From positions 1 through 36,328 of the forward strand of contig JAPYTP010000043.1 of the NCBI GenBank assembly GCA_029941885.1: a stretch of 36,328 bases of DNA, in the 5' to 3' direction. Below the pieces are notes generated by a model. That model was not told where the DNA came from. It did no database searches and was given only the letters and a program-made list of their open reading frames with translations. The position numbers and the translations under genes are program-made. The DNA comes from Myxococcota bacterium (GTDB lineage Bacteria; Myxococcota_A; UBA9160; UBA4427). Positions 23,947 through 31,836 of this stretch are shown here, in pieces. The stretch's first letter is position 1. The number at the start of each line of letters is the position of its first letter.

Positions 23947-25853
23947 GCAGCAAACAGACGCAATTTCTCGAGGTGCTCGATCGCGACGAAGCGGAGAGAC
24001 GTTGGCGAGCGGTCGTGGGTGGCGCCGCGTTGGACACGGAGTCGGTCCTACTCGAAGTCGCACTCGGCCGAGTGTTGGCCGAGGATATCCGGGCCACTGT
24101 CGATGTCCCCGGCTTCGATCGGTCGAACATGGATGGTTTCGCGGTGCGCGCAGCGGACACGTTCGGAGTCTCCGAGGAAGAGCCGGTCCGACTACGCCTG
24201 AACGACGAGATCCTCGCGACCGGGATCACGCCGCAGATCGAGGTGGCTCCTGGGACAGCGACGACGATCGCGACCGGCGGGATGCTGCCCCGGGGCGCGG
24301 ATGCGGTCGCCCCGATCGAGGTGACGGACGCGGACCCGGAGGATCCTGCCCTTGTGCTCGTACGCGCTCCCCGGGTTCCGGGCGTGGCGGTCAGTTTCGC
24401 GGGAACCGACATGGGGCGCGGCGAGACGGTGCTCTTCTCGGGTACGCGACTGACATCGAGAGAGACGGGAGTTCTGGCGGCGATCGGTTGTGAACGGGTC
24501 GAGTGCATCCGGCGGCCGCGAGTGGCGATTCTCTCGACCGGGGACGAGATCGTTCAGCCCGGAGAGTCGATGCGCCCGGGACTCGTTTTCGATAGCAACG
24601 GGCGGATCCTGGCGGACGCGGTTCGCGAATTGGGTGGCGAGCCGATTTTCTGGGGTGCCTTTCGCGATGATGTGGATGCGCTTCGCGAAGCCCTCAACGT
24701 GGCGCTCACCGACTCAGACATGGTTCTCCTCTCGGGCGGGACTTCGAAGGGAGAAGGGGATCTGAATGCCATCGTCGTCGGGGAACTCGATCCGGGCATC
24801 CTTGTCCACGGCGTCGCCTTGAAACCCGGCAAACCGATCTGCCTCGCGGCGGCGGGTCGCAAGCCGGTCGTGATCCTGCCCGGTTTTCCGACCTCCGCAA
24901 TCTTCACGTTTCACGAGTTCGTTGCCCCATTGATCCGGGACCTGGGGGGGCAACCGACCGAAGACCGTGAGACGCGTCCCGCCCGGCTCGCGATCAAGAC
25001 CCAGAGCGAGCGCGGTCGCCTCGAGTATCTGCTGGTCGGCCTCGTCGAGGATGAGGACGGCCGCCTTTCCGCCTATCCGATGGGGAAGGGTAGCGGCAGC
25101 GTCACGAGCTTCAGTCGCGCCGACGGTTTCGTGCGGATCGGTCGGAATACCGAACTCGTCGAAGCGGATACACCCGTCGAGGTGACCCTGATCGGTCGGG
25201 AAGTTCCCGTGGCCGATCTCGTTGCCATCGGGAGCCATTGCGCCGGTCTCGATCTGATTGCGAGTGAGCTTGCGCGGAACGGCTACACGGTGAAGTTGCT
25301 TGCGGTCGGAAGCCACGGCGGACTCGCGGCAGCGGGGAGAGGTGAGTGCGACCTCGCGCCGATTCATCTTCTCGATCCGGAGACCGACGAGTACAACGTG
25401 AGCTTCTTGCGACCCGGTCTCCGCCTGCTGCGTGGATATCGGCGGATGCAGGGGATCGCGACGCGACTGCAAGAAACACGTGGGATCGACGCTCTCCTCG
25501 AAGATCCGACTGTTCGCATGGTGAATCGGAATCGTGGTGCGGGCACTCGGACCCTGATCGACCGACTCCTCGATGGACGCAAGCCCCCGGGGTATCCCTA
25601 CGAGCCCCGGTCTCATTACGCGGTCGCCGCGTCGATCGCTCAGAACCGAGCCGACTGGGGCGTGACCATCGAGTCGGTCGCTCTGGAGGCGGGCCTGCGA
25701 TTCGTGCCGCTACAAGCCGAACAATACGATTTCGTGGTCCCGGAGTCGCGCTGGGATCGGCCGGCGATGAGGCGCCTGCGTGCGCTCCTCGAGGATCCGA
25801 ATTCCACGTTGCGTGAAGGGCTCGCTGCTCGGGGGTTCTCTCAAGACGCCTAA
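23943..25853 (+). CDS. MoeA fused to a periplasmic-binding-protein-like domain
   Basis: A 636-residue fusion. Residues about 15-415 are a second MoeA (RSNMDGFAVRAADTF, GGMLPRGADAVAPIE, ILSTGDEIVQPGE, FDSNG, LLSGGTSKGEGD, ALKPGKPICLA, LPGFPTSAIFTF). Residues about 430-625 are a PBP-like domain (AIGSHCAGLDLIASEL, LAAVGSHGG-like turns, GECDLAPIHLLDPETDEYN, NRNRGAGTRTLIDRLL, HYAVAASIAQNRADWG) as found on MoeA and ModE-like proteins. The C-domain could sense or bind molybdate/tungstate, or a pterin-related ligand. No signal peptide, so it acts in the cytoplasm. The GTG start overlaps the upstream stop. A second MoeA with AOR suggests separate handling of tungsten; this is inference. Confidence 0.9.
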   Translation: MSSKQTQFLEVLDRDEAERRWRAVVGGAALDTESVLLEVALGRVLAEDIRATVDVPGFDRSNMDGFAVRAADTFGVSEEEPVRLRLNDEILATGITPQIEVAPGTATTIATGGMLPRGADAVAPIEVTDADPEDPALVLVRAPRVPGVAVSFAGTDMGRGETVLFSGTRLTSRETGVLAAIGCERVECIRRPRVAILSTGDEIVQPGESMRPGLVFDSNGRILADAVRELGGEPIFWGAFRDDVDALREALNVALTDSDMVLLSGGTSKGEGDLNAIVVGELDPGILVHGVALKPGKPICLAAAGRKPVVILPGFPTSAIFTFHEFVAPLIRDLGGQPTEDRETRPARLAIKTQSERGRLEYLLVGLVEDEDGRLSAYPMGKGSGSVTSFSRADGFVRIGRNTELVEADTPVEVTLIGREVPVADLVAIGSHCAGLDLIASELARNGYTVKLLAVGSHGGLAAAGRGECDLAPIHLLDPETDEYNVSFLRPGLRLLRGYRRMQGIATRLQETRGIDALLEDPTVRMVNRNRGAGTRTLIDRLLDGRKPPGYPYEPRSHYAVAASIAQNRADWGVTIESVALEAGLRFVPLQAEQYDFVVPESRWDRPAMRRLRALLEDPNSTLREGLAARGFSQDA

Positions 25854-26011
25854 CGTTAAGCGAAAGACCGTACGAGAGGCGATCTGCGTAATCGCGTGTC
25901 GGGCTTTGTCCCGAGCGCCGCGACCCGAAAAGTCCCGATCCGAAGACACCTCGGGTTTGTCGATGAGTGCAGAGGAGAGAGACCAACCGAAGAGGCGTTG
26001 TCGATCCTGAA

Positions 26012-28100
26012 ATGAAGAAGATCGAAGTCGAAGATGTCCTTATGGATGCGCTCGATCGGGCGCGAGCGTCGGTGGAGCGCCAGATGCCCGAGAGCCGGAC
26101 TTCCGGTTCCGCCAGGCCGCTCGATTCCGGTCCGGCCCGGGCATCATTGTGGACCTGTCTTGCGACGGGGCCTTCGTCGTCCGCATCGAGGCAGATGGGA
26201 CCTGGGAACGCGAGTGGATTGGCGGTGAAGTTCCAACCCGCCCGGGCGTCGCTCTGGACGACCTTGATTTCGATTCCTGGGATTCCTACATCTTCGAAGA
26301 AGACCGGCAGGCGTCCATCGATCATTTCAACCGCGCGATTGCGAGAGGAAAGGATCGCTTCGAGTATCGACTCGAACTTCCGGACGCGGGGGTTCGCTGG
26401 GTCGAGAGCGCATTGCGTTTCGTCGACGAAGCAGATGGCTCTGGCACCGTTCGTGTCTACGGAGCGATGAGGGAACTCACGGATCGACGCGCGACCGAAG
26501 AAGCGCTGCGCAAGAGTGAGAGCCAGTAGCGCGCCCTCGTCGAACAAGCCTCGGACGGCATTCTCGTTTTTGATGAGTTCGGTCGGGTGCTTGCCAGCAA
26601 TCGTGCAGCCCACGATCTCTTTGGGCTCTCACGAGCCGTGCTCAATACCAAGCGGATCGGCGAACTCGTCCATCCCGACGATCTGGATCGGGATCCACTC
26701 GCGCTTCGGAATCTCGCGGCCGGGATGACATTGCGCAGCGTCCGCCGGCTGAGGCGCCAGGGGCACAACGGCTGGATCTGGGCCGAGCTATCCGCCCGAC
26801 GTCTCCAGGATGGCCACGTTCAGGCGACCGCCCGCGACATTACGGCGCGGATGGAAGCCGAGCAGCAGATCCGAAATCTCGCGTATTTCGATTCCCTGAT
26901 ATCGCTTCCGAATCGCGAGTTGTTTCGCGATCAGATCGAGATTGCTCTCGATCGAACGAAACGGAGCGACGAACAGCTCGCGCTGCTCTTCCTCGACATC
27001 GATCTTTTCAAACAGGTGAATGACTCTCTAGGACATTCGGTAGGTGACGAGTTGCTCGTCAATGTCGCGGATCGGTTGAGATCCGCCGTTCGCGGGAGTG
27101 ATACCGTCGGGCACCGAGCGCGCGACACCGACGAAGCCGAGGACTTGGCGAGCCCGATTTCGAGGCTTGGCGGCGACGAATTTACGATCCTGATTCAGGA
27201 TCTCGATCACGCACAAGATGCGGCAAGAGTGGCGAGGAGAGTTCTGCACACGCTGTCTCGGCCGATCCAGATCGGCGACCGCAAGATTTTTGTCGGTGCG
27301 AGTATCGGAATTGCGGTCTAGCCGAGGACGGAGGGTGCAGCGAGGTGCTTCTTCGCTCTGCGGATGTCGCGACGTACCACGCGAAGAATCGAGGCGGGAA
27401 CACGTACGAGTTCTTCAACTCGACGATGAACTCTGCCTCGACCCGGCGGCTGACGATCGAGACACGCATGCGTCGCGCGCTCGAGCGTGAGGAATTCAGT
27501 CTCGTGTATCAGCCGATTCGGAATACGAGGGCCGGACAGGTGTCCGCGGTGGAGACACTTATTCGCTGGACCGATTCCGAGGGCGAGATGATCGGCCCGG
27601 ATGAATTCATCCCGATCGCAGAGGAAACGGGTCTGATCGTCGAGATCGGAGCCTGGATGCTGCGGACGGCTTGCCAGCAGGCCGTCGATTGGCAGCAGAA
27701 GGGCTTCAATTCGATTCGCCTCTCCGTCAACATTTCGGTCGAGCAGCTTCGTGACCTCGGGATCGCCAACACTGTCGATCAGGTCCTCTACGACACGGGG
27801 CTCAGTGCTGCCGATCTCGAACTCACCGAAAGTTCGATTCTCGACGAGAGCCCCAATATCATTGCCGCCATCAGCCAATTGACCAACATGGGGATCGAGT
27901 TCGCCCTCGCCAAACGCCTCGAACAGTCGGTCGTTGCCGAAGGGGTCGAGACCGAAGAACAGGCGCGTTTCCTCACGTCGCTCGGCTGTGATGAGTTGCA
28001 GGGCGATCTTTTCAGCCGGCCCTTGCCGCCCGACGACTTCGAGGCGTACCTGCGCAGGGAAGAAAAGGACGAAGTTGCCCACCCTCGGGGCCCGCGGTAG
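26012..28100 (+). pseudogene. Broken PAS-GGDEF-EAL cyclic-di-GMP gene
   Basis: One long signalling gene is recognisable across several frames. Frame 2 from ATG 26012 (MKKIEVEDVLMDALDRARAS) passes to frame 1 by about 26086-26100 (first frameshift), giving a PAS-like region. An in-frame TAG at 26527-26529 sits inside what should read SESQ-[Y]-RALVEQASDGILVFDE. The PAS domain and a complete GGDEF domain (LGGDEFTIL; LDIDLFKQVNDSLGHSVGDE) follow to 27318, where one missing base converts GIAV-[Y]-AEDG into a stop and shifts to frame 3. The EAL part (SAVETLIRW, EAL replaced by ETL) runs to VAEGVETEEQARFL. At about 27905 MGIEFAL joins AKRLEQSVV, lacking the usual DDFGTGYSS...KIDRSF segment, about 55 residues. 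It would not produce a working enzyme as one chain. Truncated PAS-GGDEF translation from internal starts cannot be excluded. Confidence 0.85.
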
Positions 28101-28148
28101 TTTTCCTGAACCGCATGGACTCCCCCCCTCCATCTCTCGACAGCTTGC

Positions 28149-28195
28149 GAGCGCATTCGTGTCCCCGGACCGTATGCGCCGGGGCGAATGCGCTC
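28149..28195 (+). terminator. Strong bipartite hairpin after the PAS-GGDEF-EAL remnant
   Basis: An outer perfect 11-bp stem (28149-28159 with 28185-28195) and an inner CCCCGG/CCGGGG stem (28163-28168 with 28179-28184), with a three-base bulge and ten-base loop. It lies between the broken signalling gene and the CorC-like gene, and lacks a T tract. Probably a terminator or a leader structure of the downstream gene. Confidence 0.55.
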
Positions 28196-28244
28196 CCGCC
28201 AGCGGGGCTTTGGGTTGGGGCGGCTTGCGTGTTTCCTCGTGATA

Positions 28245-28252
28245 GGAAGGAG
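28245..28252 (+). promoter_or_regulatory. Ribosome binding site of the CorC-like gene
   Basis: GGAAGGAG five bases before GTG 28258. It overlaps the alternative GTG at 28252, so the downstream GTG is the better start. Confidence 0.55.
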
Positions 28253-28257
28253 TGACG

Positions 28258-29526
28258 GTGTCGATACTCGGCGCGGTCTTGATCATTGTCGCCTGCCTCG
28301 CGGCTTCGGCGTTCTTCTCGAGCAGCGAGACCGCGCTGTTCCGTCTCCGCTCTCATGATCGCGATGCAGAGAACAAGGAGTCGGTCGGACCGGCCGATGT
28401 GGCGGTTCGCGATCTCACATCTTCTTCTTCGCGCTTGCTCGTCACCATCTTGCTCGGAAACAACGTCGTCAACATCCTGGGCGTGTCGGTCGCCTCGGGG
28501 CTTGCGATTCACCTATTCGGGGCAGAACTCGGGATTCCGATCGCGACCTTCGTGATGACCGCTCTCGTGCTCGTCCTTTGCGAGATTCTTCCCAAGGCGG
28601 TGGCCGCACGACATCCCCGTCGTGTCTCTCGCTTCGTCGGTCTTCCTCTCTACCTGTTTCATCAAATGCTGCGACCGATTCATGGACTCTTCGACCGTGG
28701 GATCGAACCGCTGGTTCGGCGGGTGACCGGCGGGATGGGCAACGTGGAATCCCTCAGCTCGGAGGAGGTGCTACGGCTCGCGCGTGAAGCGCTCGACGAC
28801 GTCGATGACGCGGGATCTCCACTCGCGATCATTGGTGCGACTTCGAATGCCGCCGAGATGGACGTTTCGGAGATCATGGTTCCGCGCACCGAGATCGAGG
28901 CCTACCCGACCGATACGCCCGTCTCGGAGTTGATCGAGAAGATGCTCGAGGGTCGCTATACGCGGGTTCCGATATTCGAAGAATCGATCGACCATGTGTT
29001 AGGCGTGATCCATCTGAAAGATCTCATAAAACTCGCGAGAGCCGATGGCAAGGAACTCTTCGGAATTCTGAAGCCGGTACTGCGGGTCCCCGAACGGAAG
29101 CCGATCCTTCGACTCTTGACCGATATGCAGCGCGCGTTCTGCCACGTCGCACTGGTCAAGGATGAGTTCGGTGTCACGCAGGGACTCGTCACGCAGGAGG
29201 ACATCCTGGAGGAGATCGTCGGAGAGATCCGCGACGAGTTCGACTCCGAGGAGCTACTGACGATCCGCAAATTGCGTGATGGAAGCTACGAAGTGTTGGG
29301 CCGGATCAAGGTGCTCGACTTCAATCGCGAGACGGGATGGCAGGTTCCTGCGGAAAAGGGAGACACGATCGGGGGGCTCTGCTTCAACACTCTCGAACGC
29401 GCGCCGCGCAAGGACGAAAGCTTGAATGTTCCCGGCTATCGACTCGAATGTGTCGACGTATCCGGAAGTCGGATCACGCGGGTCCGTGTCGTGGAACAGC
29501 CTCATCCCGAGGCCACGGACGAATAG
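28258..29526 (+). CDS. CNNM/CorC (HlyC)-type membrane protein with CBS pair
   Basis: A 422-residue inner-membrane protein. Residues 1-175 are a DUF21/CNNM transmembrane domain (FFSSSETALFRL, LLGNNVVNIL, VMTALVLVLCEILPKAVA). Residues about 195-325 form a CBS pair (SEIMVPRTEIEAYP, YTRVPIFEESIDHVLGVI, LVTQEDILEEIVGEI). Residues about 340-415 are a CorC_HlyC domain (GRIKVLDFN, TIGGLCFN). Such proteins are linked to Mg2+/Co2+ transport or efflux regulated by nucleotides bound at CBS. The start GTG 28258 follows a strong Shine-Dalgarno. The RNA methyltransferase gene begins ten bases after its stop, so the two are likely co-transcribed. Confidence 0.9.
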   Translation: MSILGAVLIIVACLAASAFFSSSETALFRLRSHDRDAENKESVGPADVAVRDLTSSSSRLLVTILLGNNVVNILGVSVASGLAIHLFGAELGIPIATFVMTALVLVLCEILPKAVAARHPRRVSRFVGLPLYLFHQMLRPIHGLFDRGIEPLVRRVTGGMGNVESLSSEEVLRLAREALDDVDDAGSPLAIIGATSNAAEMDVSEIMVPRTEIEAYPTDTPVSELIEKMLEGRYTRVPIFEESIDHVLGVIHLKDLIKLARADGKELFGILKPVLRVPERKPILRLLTDMQRAFCHVALVKDEFGVTQGLVTQEDILEEIVGEIRDEFDSEELLTIRKLRDGSYEVLGRIKVLDFNRETGWQVPAEKGDTIGGLCFNTLERAPRKDESLNVPGYRLECVDVSGSRITRVRVVEQPHPEATDE

Positions 29527-29536
29527 CACGACGCGA

Positions 29537-30817
29537 ATGGACGAGACGAGTTCGCAAGCGACGACCTCAGCCTTCGAGGAGCGGGTCGAGATCACGGGCT
29601 TCGCATCTTCCGGCGATGGCGTGGGTCGGGTGCGTGACGGTCGGGTGGTCTTCGTAGAAGGCGGCATCCCAGGCGAGCGCGTCGAGCTGCTCGATGTGCG
29701 CACCCAGAAGAAGGTCTTGCGTGCTCGGGCCGGGCGGATCGTCGAAGCCGGGGCCGATCGGATCGAACCGCGATGTGTGCATTTCGGGACCTGTGGCGGG
29801 TGCCGATGGCAGCATGTGCGATATCCGGCCCAACTCGATGCGAAGCGTCAGATCGTTCTCGACGCTCTGAAACGAATCGGGGGAATCTCGCTCGCCGACG
29901 CGATCGAGATCGTGCCCTCGCCGGACCCCTACGCTTATCGAGCGCGTGCACGCTGGATCGAATCCGGCGAGGGGTTGGGGTATCGCGTTCGTGGATCGAA
30001 AACGGTGAGCCCCGTCGAAGAGTGTCCGGTTCTCGTGCAGAGTGCGGAGGCCGCGTTGACCGATCGGGTCGCTGCGCGTGAATTCCGACTCGACGAGGGG
30101 CACACCGAGGAATCGCCGCCCGGGGGTCGGCGCCGGCCGTCGAAAGAGTGGGTCGTGACGGCGGGCACGAGCGGTCCAGCACTCGTCTGTCGTTCCTTCG
30201 CGAACAAGGCCGCGCGCAGAGGACGGCAGGCGCCCGCTTCGGTCTCGATCGAAGTCGGCGGCGAGTCGCTCCGCGTCAGCGGGGAGAGCTTCGTCCAGGG
30301 CAATGCTCTGCTGTGGGAGCCGCTGGCGAGCACGGTCCGCGCGGAATGCATGATCGGTCTGGATTCGGTCGCGAGCGCTCGCTTCGTCGAACTCTACGCG
30401 GGCATCGGCTTCTTCACGTTGGGCCTCGCGCGAGAATTCGCGGGCGGCCTCGCGCTCGAGAGCGACCGCTCGGCCCTCGCAGATCTGGCTTTCAATCTCC
30501 GTCGCGCCGATCTCACGGATCGAGTCGAGGTCTTGTCGGGGCGCGTCGAAACGCGTGGCGATCTCGCGACGCGGATCGGATACGGGGAGGTCTTGCTGGT
30601 CGACCCGCCACGAATCGGGCTCGATCCGGTCGTTCGGGGAGCGATTGCGGAAAAGGGCCCCTCGCGCTTGGTCTACGTGTCGTGCGACCCAGCGACGCTC
30701 GCTCGCGATCTGCGCGAACTGGGTACTGCCGGATATGCGATCGGCTCCATCCGCGCGTTCGACCTCTTTCCCCAGACTCCGCACGTAGAATCCGTCGTTC
30801 GGCTCGAGCGAGTCTGA
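29537..30817 (+). CDS. RNA (uracil-5-)-methyltransferase, RlmD/TrmA type
   Basis: A 426-residue enzyme that methylates C5 of a uridine in 23S rRNA or tRNA using S-adenosylmethionine. Residues about 14-70 are a TRAM RNA-binding domain. The 4Fe-4S ligands are Cys80, Cys86, Cys89 (HFGTCGGCRWQH) and Cys163 (EECPV), as in RlmD/RlmCD. SAM motifs are ELYAGIGFFTLGLA and VDPPRIGLD, the catalytic Cys is Cys383 in YVSCDPATLARD, and FPQTPHVESV ends the protein. The central region (SFVQGNALLWEP) has the family's Phe-x-Gln-x-Asn. The ATG at 29537 comes ten bases after the CorC-like stop and has no clear Shine-Dalgarno, suggesting translational coupling. Which uridine is modified cannot be told. Confidence 0.92.
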   Translation: MDETSSQATTSAFEERVEITGFASSGDGVGRVRDGRVVFVEGGIPGERVELLDVRTQKKVLRARAGRIVEAGADRIEPRCVHFGTCGGCRWQHVRYPAQLDAKRQIVLDALKRIGGISLADAIEIVPSPDPYAYRARARWIESGEGLGYRVRGSKTVSPVEECPVLVQSAEAALTDRVAAREFRLDEGHTEESPPGGRRRPSKEWVVTAGTSGPALVCRSFANKAARRGRQAPASVSIEVGGESLRVSGESFVQGNALLWEPLASTVRAECMIGLDSVASARFVELYAGIGFFTLGLAREFAGGLALESDRSALADLAFNLRRADLTDRVEVLSGRVETRGDLATRIGYGEVLLVDPPRIGLDPVVRGAIAEKGPSRLVYVSCDPATLARDLRELGTAGYAIGSIRAFDLFPQTPHVESVVRLERV

Positions 30818-30890
30818 TTCCCGAAATTCACCCGGATCCGCCTGTTGTGTCGGCGTGGCGAGTTTCGAGGCCTCTTCTATTCGGCAGGAC

Positions 30891-31532
30891 CTAGGGTTCG
30901 ATCAAGCCGTGCCGAAGCGCATAACGAACCAGTTCAGTCGCCTTGCGGACACCGAGCTTGCGCATGAGGCTCGTGCGGTGTGCCTCGACGGTCTTCGTGC
31001 TGATGGAGAGTTCGGTGGCGACTTCCTTTGCGGAGAGGCCGTCCGCAATCAGATGAAGAACCTCTCGTTCTCGAGCTGAGAGAAGAGTGAAGGGATCGGT
31101 GGATTTGGCTTTCGGCGATCGAATCTGTTCGACGATCTCCCGGGCGACCGCGGGGCTGAAATAACTTCCGCCCATCATGACATCGCGGATCGCAGTCACG
31201 ATTTCTTCCGCGCGTCCGTTCTTGAGGACATAGCCGTCGGCGCGAAGTCCGATCGCGCTCTGGATGAAGGGCGGATCGTTGTGGACCGACAGTAGGATCA
31301 CCTTGGTGTTCTTGTAGTCGGTTCGAAGTCGTTCGAGAGTCTCGAGTCCGCCCATCCGCGGCATCGTGATGTCGAGCACGACCATGTCGGGCTGAGAGGT
31401 CTTGACCGCTTCGAGGACCTCTCGGCCATCTTCGGCTTCGCCACACACCTTGAAATCCGGCTCCGACTCGAGAAGGCGCTTCAAGCCCTCTCGAACGATC
31501 CCGTGATCATCGGCGATGACGATTGAAATCAT
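30891..31532 (-). CDS. NarL/FixJ-type response regulator with LuxR HTH
   Basis: A 213-residue two-component response regulator. The receiver domain (1-120) has the acidic pair in IADDHG, phospho-acceptor Asp54 in VVLDITMPRMGG, Ser/Thr position in LLSVHND and Lys104 in GYVLKNG. Residues about 147-210 are a LuxR-type HTH (LSAREREVLHLIADGLSAKEV...STKTVEAHRTSLMRKLGV). It should bind DNA as a phosphorylated dimer and control transcription. No histidine kinase is adjacent, so it is an orphan in this window. The ATG at 31532 starts the conserved domain; upstream open frame to 31712 is non-conserved. There is no Shine-Dalgarno and a possible promoter lies so close that a leaderless message is possible. 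Confidence 0.93.
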   Translation of the reverse strand: MISIVIADDHGIVREGLKRLLESEPDFKVCGEAEDGREVLEAVKTSQPDMVVLDITMPRMGGLETLERLRTDYKNTKVILLSVHNDPPFIQSAIGLRADGYVLKNGRAEEIVTAIRDVMMGGSYFSPAVAREIVEQIRSPKAKSTDPFTLLSAREREVLHLIADGLSAKEVATELSISTKTVEAHRTSLMRKLGVRKATELVRYALRHGLIEP

Positions 31533-31836
31533 CTTGTCAGAATAACGGCGTGGGGGAGGTGATTCAATCGAAGATTCCGACCGGATGTTCAGTCTCAGAC
31601 GCGATTCGCGCCTTTTCGGACTGGCGAACACGGGGATCATATGACAGCCGCGAGTAGGCAGAGTAAGTTCGCGGGAAGGCTGACGCCGGTTAATCCCTTG
31701 AGCGATTCTCATTTGGGGGTTCCCGCGGCTCCTGGGCCTTTGTCGCCGATCGGGGCGCTCGGTCGGCGTGCCGGAGGCGCGAGGATGGCCCGTGGGGTCC
31801 TCTGGTGGGTACTCCAGAAGGGAATGAGGCCATCCT
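31533..31836. other. Divergent intergenic region, response regulator and TOPRIM genes
   Basis: No gene recognised. On the minus strand a possible promoter lies at 31539-31567. For the plus strand, a GAGG at 31825-31828 could serve the GTG at 31837; no clear promoter hexamers were seen. Confidence 0.4.
31539..31567 (-). promoter_or_regulatory. Possible promoter of the response regulator, leaderless
   Basis: Reading on the minus strand: TTGAAT (31562-31567), 17-base spacer, TATTCT (31539-31544). Both hexamers match sigma-70 consensus in four of six positions. Transcription would start about at the ATG at 31532, which has no ribosome site. Confidence 0.35.

Noticed and set aside
25899-25914. 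Small hairpin after MoeA-PBP as terminator
   Set aside because: Only five pairs and no T tract; expected often by chance in this DNA.
26527-26529. TAG read as pyrrolysine or programmed read-through
   Set aside because: The same gene has frameshifts and a deletion further on, so simple decay explains the stop better; no Pyl genes are visible.
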